DNA from: Apis mellifera
Taxonomy: Eukaryota; Arthropoda; Insecta; Hymenoptera; Apidae
NCBI RefSeq assembly: GCF_003254395.2
Contig: NC_037640.1
Coordinates: 11,667,789 to 11,731,788 of the forward strand
Direction of reading: 5' to 3'
DNA: 64,000 nt
Below are positions 47,761-61,140 of the stretch, one piece after another (within the stretch, counting starts at the first letter, position 1; each line of letters opens with the position of its first letter). The notes under the pieces are model-generated. The model searched no databases. It saw only the letters and a list, made by a program, of their open reading frames with translations, and had not been told where the DNA came from. Position numbers and translations under genes: made by a program.

Positions 47761-50700
47761 CTGCAATAAAAACGACAAATAGCGTTAATAATCGAAATCG
47801 CTTGTTATTTTGCACTTAGTACTTTATATTGTTATCGTTAATCGATCTAGATTGTACTCGTTAAAAAAATTCCCCTAGCAACGAGGGGCCACTAAAACAA
47901 AAGGAACTATACTATAATAAAAATAATAGAAAATTAAAATGAAAATTTAAATGTTCGTAATTATTCTTAATAATGAAAGAATTAAAATCGACGAACTGAA
48001 ATTGCATTATGCGTACAACACGAAGGACACATCCGTGATAAGTTTCACCTTAGATAGCTTCACCTTGGCACAGAACATACGTTTACTTTCCCGCCGGAGA
48101 AACGAAAGCCAACTGACAGACACACGGCACACGCTCTGAATCCTTTATTTCGATCAAATCCGAGGTTTCACGACGTAACATATTGTATAATCCATGTTTC
48201 ACATACCATATTGCTTTTCCTTTTTTCTTTTTTACAATTAACTTGTAAAATGAGATAAAATAAAAGATCTTCCAGTTTAAAAATATCGTGACGTTTTTAT
48301 CGTATCATTTTTCCCCAGTACATCGATACGAATATAGTTCAACAGATTGCACGCAGAGTGCGCGCGTTTCGCGTCGAAAACCATTTCGCGCGATAAAAAG
48401 TCGACGTAAAGAGTAATGCCACAATAGTAACAATAAAAAACGAGATTCCAATATCGATCCAGGATCGAAATGGGGGAATGTCAAGGATTTTATTATTGAC
48501 ACATTGGCAATGCATACCTGATTTTATTAACAACCGTACGCGTAGAAAAAGCCTTGATGTATTCTTAGAAAAGGAAATCAAGGTGAGAAAATTGGTACAC
48601 GTGTCTCGATAATGATTTGCACAAACGATATTTATTCAATGCCAGAAAAAAGAAACATTATTTACTTGTGAAATACGTATAATGGAAAGAAATATACACG
48701 GCTGTGTCGTTTTATAGAATCGAAACGATTGACAAAGTTCGATTTAAAATTATATTTTTATGCCGATTCGAATTTCAAAATTGGCGCGTAAAATCGTACA
48801 TATACGTATTTCACGTATCATGTTACACGGCTGAATTTTAAAGCTGAATCATCGATCAGACTTTGGAAAAAGCTAATTGCCGGGCAATAAATCATATTGT
48901 CAATTATTTCAACGCTTTCGCACGTAAATAATCTTTTCGAAAATCGGTGTATAAAACAATTTACGAAGCAATAAATAATGAATTAAAAGAAATTATGAAG
49001 GGAAATAAAAATAAATAATATCTATTTCCTATCTAAACAATGTGTCGGGTTTACGTTTTCTTAACTTTATTACGCTACAGGTTCCAGAGAATTCCATTGT
49101 TTATCCGATGTTACAAAAGATTGTTGTTATTTAGTCACGTATTCAAACGAGTCATTTCTAGTTACGCGCAATTGTCAGATGATCCGATTTATTACGATCG
49201 GTCGTAATTTTAACGCGTAACATTTCCTTCGTACGATTTTTTTTAAATTTTAACTTAAAAAAAAAAAAAAAAATTTTTGACAGGTTAAAAACTACTTTAT
49301 CACAAGAGTTCGAAGAAAGAAACAAAACTTGTTCAATTATCATACCGATTTAATTAATTCATAGTTATAAATATTTTTATCGTCTTATCTTCATCTAATA
49401 AAATACATTATACGCGTATTAAATAGGCATTAAATGTAAATTTAATTAATTAAGAAAAAAAAAATAAAATGAACGATATTTTTATTTTTTAAGAAATACG
49501 ATCAATCGATTTTATGGAGACAGATCAAAGATCGTTTACGTGCAGTTAATATATATTTATGTGTAAATAAAAAATATTTGTAAAAAAAAAAATTTTACGA
49601 TTGGCAGACACGAAGGAATGGAGGAATCGTGGTTGGGGGGAAAAAAAAAATGTGTCACCTTCACCTGAAAGGAGAAGAGAGAAAAAAAAAGAAGAGAGAG
49701 AAATAACGCGTAATTTTCCAACTCGTTCGATAGGCCTGTACCAACGTATTTTATTTCACAATACGTCTGTAATACGCTTAATAACGAGGAACGTCGCGTT
49801 GTAAAAAAACCGATAAATATTTTTCTTTGACGTCATCATTGTTTGCAATAGTAAGCTTTCTTATTGAATTCGCGTGACGAATACGTGCACTGATTCACTG
49901 AAATGTTTTTACATTCTTAACTTTCAATCGTGTACACGATCGATGTTATATCTACCTTTAAAAGAACATCATGGAGTAGGATTATGCGGACTTGTGTTGC
50001 TTGCACAGTTTCTTTTGTAGAACTATTATTTTTTTTATTTAATTATTTATAAAAATATATATATAATAATAATAAATTGTAAAATAGGAGAGAATGGATA
50101 AACAAATCGATGTTGAAAGAAAAAAAAAGAAAAAGAAAAGAAAAGAAATAGAATTTACATAACTAAACTAAACACACAAACGCAGTTGCAATAAACTTGG
50201 AAATAAATGCACGGTTTTTTTTCATTATCGCAAAAGGCATAATTTCCTTTAATATTCGCGCATATGTATTTTTCGCGACCAATGAACCCGAAGTTAATTC
50301 ATTATTTAATATTCATTAGATGATTATGCATTTATAAAATACAGATAAGTAATTACGTTTTTTTCATGAATATGTATTATGATATCGTACATATATATAT
50401 GTATAATGAATATTTTTTTCTTGTTATTTTATCATTGTATATAAAACTTTATATTTTTTATTCTCACGATATCGATTTACGTTTATCGATCGTTTATATT
50501 TTCTATTGTTCAAATATTTTTTTATTCCTTTACAAGAGATTTTATATACATTTTTAAATTTATTATTATCTTTTAAAGAGAAAAAAAAACAATCGTAGAC
50601 ATTTCGATTCGGACGAATGTGGATCGAAAAAAGGATAAAATGGAAAGAGAGAAAGAAGAAATTGGTAAATAAAGGATATCCTCACGTGTCTCGGAGCTAT

Positions 50701-53700
50701 CTCATTTCTAAACGCATTAGTACGATCGTAAAAATAGACGATTCTATAAATACACAAGTTATTTTTAATTTAAACTCCAAAGTAGAAAACGTAGAAGAGC
50801 ATCGTTCTATAGTCGTGTCACATTTTCAACTAAACATAGATACACGTTTAAATCGATTCAACGAATGCATTTGTTAACGCGTTAAAGATAATGATCGTAA
50901 TAATATTATCCAATTTTTATATATTATACGCTTTAATTTTTAACGCAGAAAAATATTCAAGAATATCTCTCACGAGATCGATATACTTTAACTCTGCTCC
51001 ATTATTTTCGACCAAAACATCGAGACGAATTCACGAGATAACGAGCATGTCTACTGCGCAGGTAGTTTTTGTCCACTCGATATCTCAATCCTCATAAGCT
51101 CCGTTACACTTTGAATTTAATCTAACTTATCGATTTTACTTCGATTAAAAAAATTTCATCGTTAAAACTTTTAATAAAAAGTGACTTGAAATAATTAGAC
51201 TAAGGAATATTGACGTAATAGTTTTAAATGATTGAAGTGAAAAATTGAAGTAAAATTATTGAATTAAATTAATAGTGAAAAAATCCGATTACTTTACAGC
51301 ATTTTTTGCTCCAAGACTAACCTCAAAATGCTTTCGTTTCTTTCAAGTCGTCAGTTTACGAAGAAAACGGGTCCTACTGGCAAACATCCCGAGGCGATTA
51401 GTAGTCGAGATATCTCTTCGTGCGATTATGATTTTTATGTTCTATTCGTACACGAAAATAGAATAGCTTTAAGAAAAGGGTCTGCAAATATAGGATATTA
51501 TGGCCGCTCATAAGTAGCATAAAGTCGAACTCTCAAATATTCGGAAATTAAAAGTCATTTTATTTAATCTCTCGCGTTATTTCAAGTTTTATTGTGACAT
51601 TTAAATATAAGTGAAATAAAAAAAAAATGATTTCAGTTCTCAAATTTAATATTAAATTTTTATAGATACGATTCAGTCGTGTAAGACGTTTATTTAATTT
51701 TTGTGAATCTATATAAATTTTACTATATTTCTTTTTATACGATTTTATTTATTTCGAAAAAATTTTTTTTATTTTTCAATAGAGGCAAGTTAAAGATGAA
51801 AGCGGATATGTATTTCTATATAGTACGCTTTCTGTTCGATTTCGATTTCGCTTTCGAGTGGGCACGGAACTAACCTATAAACGTATGACCTAATAAATTC
51901 TTCGTGATTTATAGAATATTAAAATGAAAACTAAAAATCAATTTATGTATTTTCAATATGATAGAACGTATTACAATTTATATTATTTTTTGCAAATAAT
52001 TGTTCGAAAAAAAATTTGCTATCGAAGAAAAGTATTTACATATCTTGATTGCATCATATTTAATTAAGAAAAAAAAAGCTTTAAATGTTATTGATTCGTG
52101 ATTTATGTTGAATGGTACTTGCCTTTCGATACATTAACGATTATCCGAAGGGGTTGAAACGAGGCCAACAACCCTCGAGATCACGACAGTCTCTCGAGAT
52201 ATACGAGGAGAGAGAGAGAAGCTGAATTCGAGATATCGATCGACCTCGTCGACTATTCTGGTTAAACTCCCACGCGGATGCATGGATACAATGTGGACGC
52301 GGAATCAGGTCGTTTTAACCGCGAGAGACGGAATGGAGATTCGATTTACCTTATTTTTTACAGTTTCCTGTTTGGAAATATGCCACAAAAGAAGCAACAG
52401 GAAAGCTTCTTTGTTTATGATGCACGTATCTTGTGTTACAAAAACTGAGAAATGTTGTTGCATACTAGCTGGGAAATATCATGTTAGATTATAAAAGTTT
52501 TGTGTTAAGAGTTATTAATACGATAGAATAATATTTTATATTTAAAATAATCTGAATTGTTTAAAAAAAAAATTTAATCAAATATTAAATATAGCGTTCA
52601 TCATTGTAAAACAACAAAAATATTGTTCCACCGACTTTATATAATCGCAACATTTGAATTGTCGAGAAGCAGCGACATTGCAAGGACCTTTGTTGCATAA
52701 TATTCGCACAGAATTATAAAAGAACACAATTTCTTTTTCTGGTTAATAACGCTTTCTGGTTAATACGGGAAGAGAATCAAAAATTTTTCCAATAAGAAAA
52801 GACACGATACAATATAAATATAAATAATAATAATAGGTTCTTAAAAAAAAAAAATATAAATTGTAGCCTTTGCAAACATTTATTAAAGTGAAAACGGAAA
52901 ACTTTAATTGCATCGTAAAATCGTTTTATGACAGGAAATGAGACATGACCTTTGTAAAAATTCAAAGTAGAACATATTTTACGAAAAAAAAAAAAAAAAA
53001 GTCACTTTGAATTATTCTCATAAATTTTAAATACGTATATAATCGTATATTTACGTTCAGTTAATTAAATGAGAAAATTTTAAATCTATTAAAAATAAAA
53101 ATTGGTAAATAATCACGAGGTTAATCCTCTTCGTATTATTGAATTTTATGTTTTCGACGAATGATGAAAAGATTGCAAGAGAAGACATGCACGAAACGGG
53201 TAGGAATGCAACGAAGCGTTAACAGGATTGAGAAATTAAAATTCCACCTCTGGAATTTGCCGTCACACGAGTGGCGTAACGGGTTTCCAGCGAGCCTTTA
53301 CACAAACAAACGAAGTAACATCGAGGTATGACCTCGTTCGTCGGCCACAGACGATGTCTTCGCAAAATTAACCACTCACCCGTGTACCCGTTTGTCGATC
53401 GAAACACGCAATGCAAACATTCCAAACTCTTAAAAATGTTACCAACGTTACAATCAAAAAACTCGACTTTGTCGTACTTAAGATTTACGAATTTTTAAAC
53501 ATTTGATAATTTTTTCCTTAATCGAGAACGTTAAAAAACTCGAACGTTTAACAACATAAATGTTTAATAACGAGAAATAATAATGTTTTAAAAAATTTTT
53601 CATCTAACGGTTCTTCGATCAACGACCTGAACTCAAAACTTTGGTCGATGGACGATCGTTGGGCGTCACAAGGAAGAAGCAATCTGAAGTTAGTCATGAA

Positions 53701-54189
53701 GTTTGCCGTTGAGAGTATTGATTCCCACGCTACGTTCGTCTCTTCGCTTTCTATGCCTGTGTCGCTTCTAAACCTTCCCCTCCCCCCCCCCCTCTTTTGA
53801 ATGTATAAGACCCTTCTTATAGATTGTACTGTTACTTTTGAAAGCGAAACTCTACAAACGTTTTCTATACAAACGTGAATATCGCGAACATGTTCGTAAA
53901 AAGAAAACTTTAGTGCTCGGCGTGCTTTCTTAAAAGGAAGGCATGGTGAAAGCATGGTGAACGCAAAACGTTTCAAAGAGAGATAATCCGATGCTTCGTT
54001 ACAAAAGTCGCATAACGAGACACTTTGTTTCAATGTTCACGTTTTATCAACAAATTAAACGATTCAATTTTTTTTCTTTAACACACATATGTTTATGTAC
54101 ACTGTTGTTCTTCTACACAAATTTATTAACGCGACCTGCGACGTTTGTAATGCGGATTTGTGTGCGCATGGCAATGTGTATAAACTTAC
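47761..54189 (-). other. Probable 5' UTR intron of pinocchio; no protein gene seen
   Basis: 6.4 kb of AT-rich DNA with many short ORFs on both strands, none with a domain or consistent splice context. The best is 51328-51513 (61 codons). Poly-A and poly-T tracts are common. That it is an intron follows from the acceptor at 47760 and the candidate first exon at 54190-54398. Confidence 0.4.
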
Positions 54190-54398
54190 ATTTCGTGTCG
54201 AAATCTTCGAAAACTGGACGGCAGTTGAAGCACAAAGTATGCGCACTGTCTTTCACTACGTTTTCGAACTTTGATAATCAAACACGTACGAAACGTCGAA
54301 CCTCGGCGAAATTAAGCGACGGTTACGAATTTCGTATGAAAAAAAAATCAAATCAGACAGCAAAGACGGCAAACAGCTACGATGTTTTGAGTCTGACT
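54190..54398 (-). other. Candidate non-coding first exon of pinocchio
   Basis: The exon starts at an initiator (TCAGTC, A+1 at 54398) and ends at a GTAAGT donor complementary to 54184-54189. It contains no long ORF. Its partner would be the acceptor at 47760, 20 nt before the pinocchio ATG. The link is inferred from strand, signals and the lack of another gene between. Confidence 0.45.
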
Positions 54399-54431
54399 GA
54401 AGGTAGTGCAGTTGTGTGGGAGCCTTTTATA
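54395..54431 (-). promoter_or_regulatory. TATA box plus initiator core promoter (reverse strand)
   Basis: On the reverse strand, TATAAAA (complement of 54425-54431) stands 33 nt before the A of an arthropod initiator TCAGTC (complement of 54395-54400), close to ideal TATA-Inr spacing. The surroundings (54390-54620) are GC-rich for this window. No DPE is evident at +28. Confidence 0.6.
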
Positions 54432-56611
54432 ACCGCGGTGTGGGTTGGGCATCGTGGCAATCGTCGAACGGCGCGATAGTGGGGAGAGAGGAAAGCTGAG
54501 GCAGAAAACCCCCATCTGCGCAAGACGAGTAACTGCGTATGTATACGTGCGTGTATGTGCATTTAAGATTGGTTGTGTGCGGACACACAGGAGGAGCAGG
54601 GATTCTCCGCGCGTGGCGCCGGCGTGTACGGACACATGTTCATAAATAAATAACGAACGGCTCGTACGATAACGAATCTTATCGCTGTTGAATTTTAGAG
54701 ATTCGATGATGCCCGTGAAGAAGACGTAGAAATTTTACCGATCTTTCGAGTATCTTTCAAGAATAACGATCGTTTAAAAATACACGCGTATTTTATAATA
54801 TTGAAAAATCTCAAACTATAATTTTATACGCTCGAAGCGCAAAGCGACGTTCATAAGAATAAGGAAAACATACTTGACAAACTTTTATACGGATTTTTAC
54901 AGATGTATGCAGGGGAACAAGGAATGCAATCAAAGACAAAAAGATCTCCCACGCAGCAGGATGTAAGAACCCCAGGAAACGAAAGGCAGTGTCACGTGTG
55001 CACACACCCCGCCAAATTATGCGGGAAAAAAGAAAAGCGTAGGTTTATCTTTAACGTTAAAATGTCACCGCCCTCGGTGTTGCATTCATAAGCGGGCATA
55101 CGTCAAGCCACTTTTTGCAGATTAGACGCGGCAGGGATTCTCAAATTCAGCAATGCGCTATTGGTTATCTATCGATTTCTCGTCGTCTTTATGCTTTCTG
55201 CGTCTAAACGAACGAACAAAGAAAAGAAAACACGCGCCATTTATCGATTCTTCAAAATCCATAATATCCAAAATTAAAAATTAATTTAAAATTAAAGAAT
55301 TATCCAGCTTCTTAAAAATTCCTTATAATATTTAGTTCAAGATGAGATATATTTTCATCGTTCTTGCTTTTCTTCAGTCTATCTTAACATTTTTTGATCT
55401 TATAACTTTTCTTTTTTAATTTCATTGGATATTTTGGAAAATTTTTAATATTGATTACGTTTATATTTTAATTAAATTCCTACCCTACATTCAACTCTAT
55501 TAAAACGCAATTAGTCTGAATTCTGAAATTACGAAAACGATTATACAATATGACTTGAGGAAATATTATGTAAGTATAACTAGTATATCAAGGATTAGTT
55601 TTCGTTCGATTTCGTGAATTTTTTATACACGTGCTATTTACAAAGATCGAAATTTTATCCTGCCCTATATTTCCAATGCAAATATCAATTTTAGTCATTT
55701 TCAATGTAAATATTAAATCTTTAGCAATATTTTCAAACTGGATCAACAGATAAATATTTTTCAATTTTTCTCAATTTTTCGAATTAATATCTCGAAATAT
55801 ATAATAAAATTTATTTTTTTTACATAATTTATAATTAGAGAATCATTAATTTTTCATTATTCTTACTCTCTTAATCAACATTTAAAATTTTAAAAATTAA
55901 ATTTATATAATTTTATATAATAAGTTATTAATAAGTTTTAAATTAATATAAGTTTTTAACAATAATAAGTTTTTAAATTAACAAAGATTCAATATAATAA
56001 TCCTGAATTTATTTAATTTTATAAATATTCGATTCTCACGATATCAATGATTTTTTAAACAATTTTTGACTTCATATTCTTCGAAATATATTGCTTTAAA
56101 AAAAAAATCTGAGATATTATTAATAAAAAAAATGGGAAAGTATGAGAAGGTAATATCAACAACCTTGTCTTTCATATTAGTAACTAAGGAATTTTAAGAT
56201 AAGAAATCGGATAAAAATGTCGATTATCGACAGATACATGATCGTTAGATCGATCATTAAAAAAAAACAAAATTTTTCGATTTTTGACAATTTCGATATA
56301 AAATAAGATATTCATTTTCGGATAATATTAAAAGAATTTATCGTATTTATCATAATCATTAAGAAATGTCGTTAAGATGTACATTATTTTTATTGGTAAT
56401 TATTCTTTTAATCTTCTCTTATCTTTTAATCTGCTTCGTGAAATTTATATCCTATCGAACAGATATTCATGTAAATTTGACACGATGGTCCCGTTTAAAA
56501 GCCACGTTAATTAAGGAACCTATTAAGTCGGTCAAAAAGTTTGTATCGTATCTTCTTCGTGTAATAATCTCAGATATATATATAGATAAAAAATAAGGAA
56601 AAAAATTTCTA
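54432..56611. other. Intergenic DNA, no gene seen
   Basis: The first 700 nt are relatively GC-rich and probably carry upstream promoter elements. From 55200 it is AT-rich spacer. The 76-codon ORF at 56366-56596 begins with a hydrophobic run but has no family signature and is not supported. Confidence 0.5.
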
Positions 56612-57539
56612 AACGACGGACTTTCCCAATATTGCTTCTCAAAAATTTTTTTTTAATCAATAAATCAAATATTTGCTTGGAAAAAATATATTAAAAATAA
56701 AATTTTGAATTTAAATCATTATTATTCAATAAATTAAATTATTAAAATTAAACTATATTATAACGACGAACTTTCCCAATATTGCTTCTCAAAAATTTTT
56801 TTTTAATCAATAAATCAATAAGTTCAAACATTTATTTGAGAAAAATATATTAAAAATAAAATTTTGAATTTAAATCATTACTATTTAATAAACTAAATTA
56901 TTAAAATTAAACTATATTATAACGACGGACTTTCCCAATATTGCTTCTCAAAAATTTTTTTTTAATCAATAAATTCAAATATTTATTTGAGAAAAATATA
57001 TTAAAAATAAAATTTTGAATTTAAATCATTACTATTCAATAAACTAAATTATTAAAATTAAACTATATTATAACGACGGACTTTCTCAATATTGCTTCTC
57101 AAAAATTTTTTTTTAATCAATAAATCAATAAGTTCAAACATTTATTTGAGAAAAATATATTAAAAATAAAATTTTGAATTTAAATCATTACTATTTAATA
57201 AACTAAATTATTAAAATTAAACTATATTATAACGACGGACTTTCCCAATATTGCTTCTCAAAAATTTTTTTTAATCAATAAATTCAAATATTTATTTGAG
57301 AAAAATATATTAAAAATAAAATTTTGAATTTAAATCATTACTATTCAATAAACTAAATTATTAAAATTAAACTATATTATAACGACGGACTTTCTCAATA
57401 TTGCTTCTCAAAAATTTTTTTTTAATCAATAAATCAATAAGTTCAAACATTTATTTGAGAAAAATATATTAAAAATAAAATTTTGAATTTAAATCATTAC
57501 TATTCAATAAACTAAATTATTAAAATTAAATTAAAAATT
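56612..57539. repeat. Minisatellite of six units in alternating 150/159-nt A/B order
   Basis: Units start at 56612, 56762, 56921, 57072, 57231 and 57381, each with AACGACGNACTTTC. Spacings alternate 150, 159, 151, 159, 150 and about 159. B units carry an extra CAATAAGTTCAAACA-type segment that A units lack, and the last two B units share ACTTTCTC where A units have ACTTTCCC. This indicates a dimeric higher-order unit of about 309 nt, repeated three times. Confidence 0.9.
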
Positions 57540-57904
57540 ATTATTTTTAAAATTACAAAAAAAATATTACTTCCATAACGCTTAAAACTTGAATTTTTAT
57601 TCAAAACTTATAGTTTGTCCCATAAATTTTTAAAAATTAATAAATTGAAATAAAGTTTGATTTATTAAAGTATTTGTATCTAAATTAAATTTATTTCTAA
57701 GAAAACTAGATATTAATGAGTTCGAATAAATCTATTTATAATTTTATTGCAACAGAAAAAATTATATAAATTTATCCTTATTTTCGAAATATTTAAAATT
57801 ATTAAAAACACGTGACTCATATTTAATCGCAGTAATGAAAAGGAAATTTGAAGAAAAATTCTTTAAAATTCTTTAAAACCATAAGAAAGAAATTTATCTA
57901 TAAT

Positions 57905-58030
57905 AAACAGTATAAATACCTTCCTTAACACCTTTCCTCCAATCCATCCATGGCTAAATATATTCCACGAAATATTCGACCGAAAATAGCGTATTCGTAT
58001 GAATGAATTTTTCGGGTCTCTCTTTCCTTT
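57905..58030 (+). repeat. Local duplication, copy 1
   Basis: Shares ACCTTTCCTCC, GGNTAAATATATT, ATTCGACNGAAAATA and TGAATGAATTTTT blocks, in order, with 59130-59245. No gene recognised. Confidence 0.7.
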
Positions 58031-58693
58031 CCTTTTCTTTCTTTCCACCTGCGCGATATTTATATAAATTCCACGCACCAAGAAAAGAAATTCGAATGTT
58101 TCAAATTTAATTCAAACATCGACGATACACAACAACTTTAAAATCATTTTAAAATCGTGACTATACGGAAATTCGGATGATACAAGCATCTAAACTCGAA
58201 TATTTGAATAAGCGTCCTGATTTATTTATAATTTTACATATATCTACCTAAAAGAGGGCCACTTTATGAATATCGCATGCTTCATTCGTTTTCACGGAAT
58301 CATCATCATCATCATCATTATTTTAAATATAATCGAATAAAAGGAAAAGAAGATCTTGATGGACGAACTCAAATTCAAATTTATACGAATAAAATACACG
58401 TAAATACACTTCGAATATTCGAAGTAGTGCACTTATGGATTATTTTAAACTGATTCATAATCGGCATACGCGTTACACATATATACGCGGTTATCTCTGA
58501 TCACGTTGAGTCGAGCAACGAGCAATTCCACACTGGCCGAATCGTGGGCGTTCTCAAATCAATCGAACGTTCGCCTTTGCGCGAGATTCGTCTTTAAGCG
58601 AGGGAAAATGATCCAAGTTCAATTGATACGCGCGAATATTTGATAAATAGGTGATGATAATTTCGTTTCGAAGCGGATGAAATACATCGATGT

Positions 58694-58698
<5 letters not shown>

Positions 58699-58741
<43 letters not shown>
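58699..58741. repeat. (GA)n microsatellite
   Basis: About 42 nt of uninterrupted GA dinucleotide. A Leu-Ser ORF on the reverse strand is an artefact of it. Confidence 0.95.
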
Positions 58742-58742
<1 letters not shown>

Positions 58743-59129
58743 TTCTCGTTGATTTTAATTGACTATTTCGGATCAAATATTTGCTCGAAGAATTTTACAT
58801 ACGTGTTTCGATGATGCGATTAATAATAATCTGTTATTAATTGAAATAATAGTGAATAATTTGTATTCGATAAATGTATATTCAATTGAATTAAAATAAT
58901 ATTCTCTCCATTTAAGGAATTTAATTTTCTTGATCCGTAAAATTTAATAAAGAAGAACAAATTTTCGAAGTTCGGATTCTTTGCTTAAATCTTTTAAATT
59001 TTCGCTCGGTCATCGTTTGCCATTTCGAGAAAATCCATGCGTTTAATCGAATACCCGTCGCGAATTGTGACATAGCGGGTTTTATGCAGCGATGAGATGA
59101 CAGAATCCGAACAGACGTAATGTTATTCA

Positions 59130-59245
59130 ATGTACACCTTTGTTAACCTTTCCTCCCAACGCGGTTAAATATATTATCTCTTGGATTCGACTGAAAATAA
59201 CGTTGAATTCGTGTATGAATGAATTTTTTGGGATTCGAGATGCGT
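59130..59245 (+). repeat. Local duplication, copy 2
   Basis: Second copy of 57905-58030, same orientation, about 1.22 kb away. It lies just before the larger repeat array. Confidence 0.7.
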
Positions 59246-59569
59246 TTTCTTTATTTCTTTTTCATTCATCGCGAATTCCGGGTGGAAAAAAGTTTGAGAG
59301 GAAAAAAGGCGCGCATATTTCAGAGAAGAATGTGGAGATCGAAAGAGGGATGGGGTTTATTGAAGTATCGTGGATTTTATGGGCTTTCGAAAGTCGTCCA
59401 TTGAGATTGAGTTTCAAATTTTTATTTCGACGAGTCTTCGAAGATCAAGTTTCATTTCTGATCAAAAGTTTGGATCGTTTGCCAGCCGTTTAATCGCGCG
59501 CTCTCGTGCCGTTTCTCGAGTTTTGAACGAAATTAGAAAGCAATCTGGATCTCGTGGATTTCGATAATT

Positions 59570-61140
59570 TCGACGGTTGGGTAAATTTCGAATTATGTCT
59601 CGATGAGTTTAACGATAATGTTTCCGCTCCATTTCTGATTCAAAAGTTTGCCTCGAAGATCGAGTCGAAGCGTGTTCAAATCGTCGTGCGATTTACAAAA
59701 TTTAATCAAAAATCCCAGAAAATTTCACAGCTTCTATAATTTTGAAAATTTTGACGAATTTAATGATAAAATTTCTCTTTTCGATCGTCGAAAATTTTTC
59801 TCGAAGATCGAATCGCGTGTTTAAATCGTTCTGCGATTTATAAAATTTTAAAAATCCCAGAAATTTAAAAAAATCCCAGAAAATTTTACGAGCTTCTATA
59901 ATTTTGAAAATTTTGACGAATTTAATGATAAAATTTCTCTTTTCGATCGTCAAAAATTTTTCTCGAAGATCGAATCGAATCGATTTAAAATTTAAAAAAT
60001 TCCAGAAAGCATTCTAAATTTCACGAGCTTCTATTATTTTGACGAATTTAATGATAAAATTTCTCTTTTCGATCGTCAAAAATTTTTCTCGAAGATCGAG
60101 TCGCGTGTTCAAATCGATTTACAAAATTTAAAAAAAAATCTCAGAAAGCATCTTAAATTTCACGAGCTTTTATAATTTTAAAAATTTAAAATTGATAAAA
60201 TTTCTCTTTTCGATCGTCAAAAATTTTTCTTGAAGATTGAATCGCGTGTTTAAATTGATTTACAAAATTTAAAAAATCCCAGAAATTTAAAAAATCCTAG
60301 AAAATTTCACAGCTTCTATAATTTTGAAAATTTTGACAAATTTAATGATAAAATTTCTCTTTTCGATCGTCAAAAATTTTTCTCGAAGATCGAATCATAT
60401 GTTCGAATCGATTTAAAATTTAAAAAATTCTAGAAAGCATCCTAAATTTCACGAGCTTTTATATTTTTGAAAATTTTGACGAATTTAATGATAAAATTTC
60501 TTTTTTCGATCGTCAAAAAGTTTTCCTCGAAGATCGAGTGTTCAAATCGTTCTGCGATTTATAAAATTTAAAAAATCCCAAAAAGGATCCTAAATTTCAC
60601 GAGTTTCTATAATTTTGAAAATTTAATGATAAAATTCCGTTCTATTTCCGATCGTCAAAAATTTTTTTCGTGTTTAAATCGTCGATGCGATTTACAAAAT
60701 TTAAAAAATCCCAGAAAATTTCACAAACATATATAATTTTGAAAATTTTGACGAATTTAATGATAAAATTTCTCTTTTCGATCGTCAAAAATTTTTCTCC
60801 AATCGTGTATTAAAAAAAAATTTTAAAAAATCCCAAAAAGCATCCTAAATTTCACGAGTTTCTATATTTTTGAAAATTTTGACGAATTTAATGATAAAAT
60901 TTCTCTTTTCGAACGTCAAAAATTTTTCTCGAGTCGCGTATTACAAAATTTAAAAAAAAAATTCCAGAAAACATCCTAAATTTCACTATAGCTTCTATAA
61001 TTTTGAAAATTTAATGATAAAATTCCGTTCTATTTCCGATCGTCAAAAGTTTTCCTCGAAGATCGAGTGTTCAAATCGTCGCGCGATTTACAAAATTTAA
61101 AAAAAAAAAAATCTCAGAAAGCACGCTAATAAATTTCATA
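59570..61140. repeat. Degenerate tandem repeat, about 11 units of 123-162 nt
   Basis: The anchor ATGATAAAATTTCTCTTTTC (or close variants) occurs at about 59763, 59925, 60051, 60193, 60345, 60488, 60625, 60760, 60891 and 61014, with an older copy near 59607. Each unit follows the order TCGATCGTCAAAAATTTTT, CTCGAAGATCGA, TTTACAAAATTTAAAAAATC, CCAGAAA, TTTCACGAGCTTCTATAATT. Units vary by deletions. ORFs across it are repeat artefacts. Confidence 0.88.

Noticed and set aside
51275..51513. 61-codon forward ORF (51328-51513) preceded by a TTTACAG acceptor-like site
   Set aside because: It begins like a mitochondrial presequence, but there is no family match, no partner exon and no downstream coding signal.
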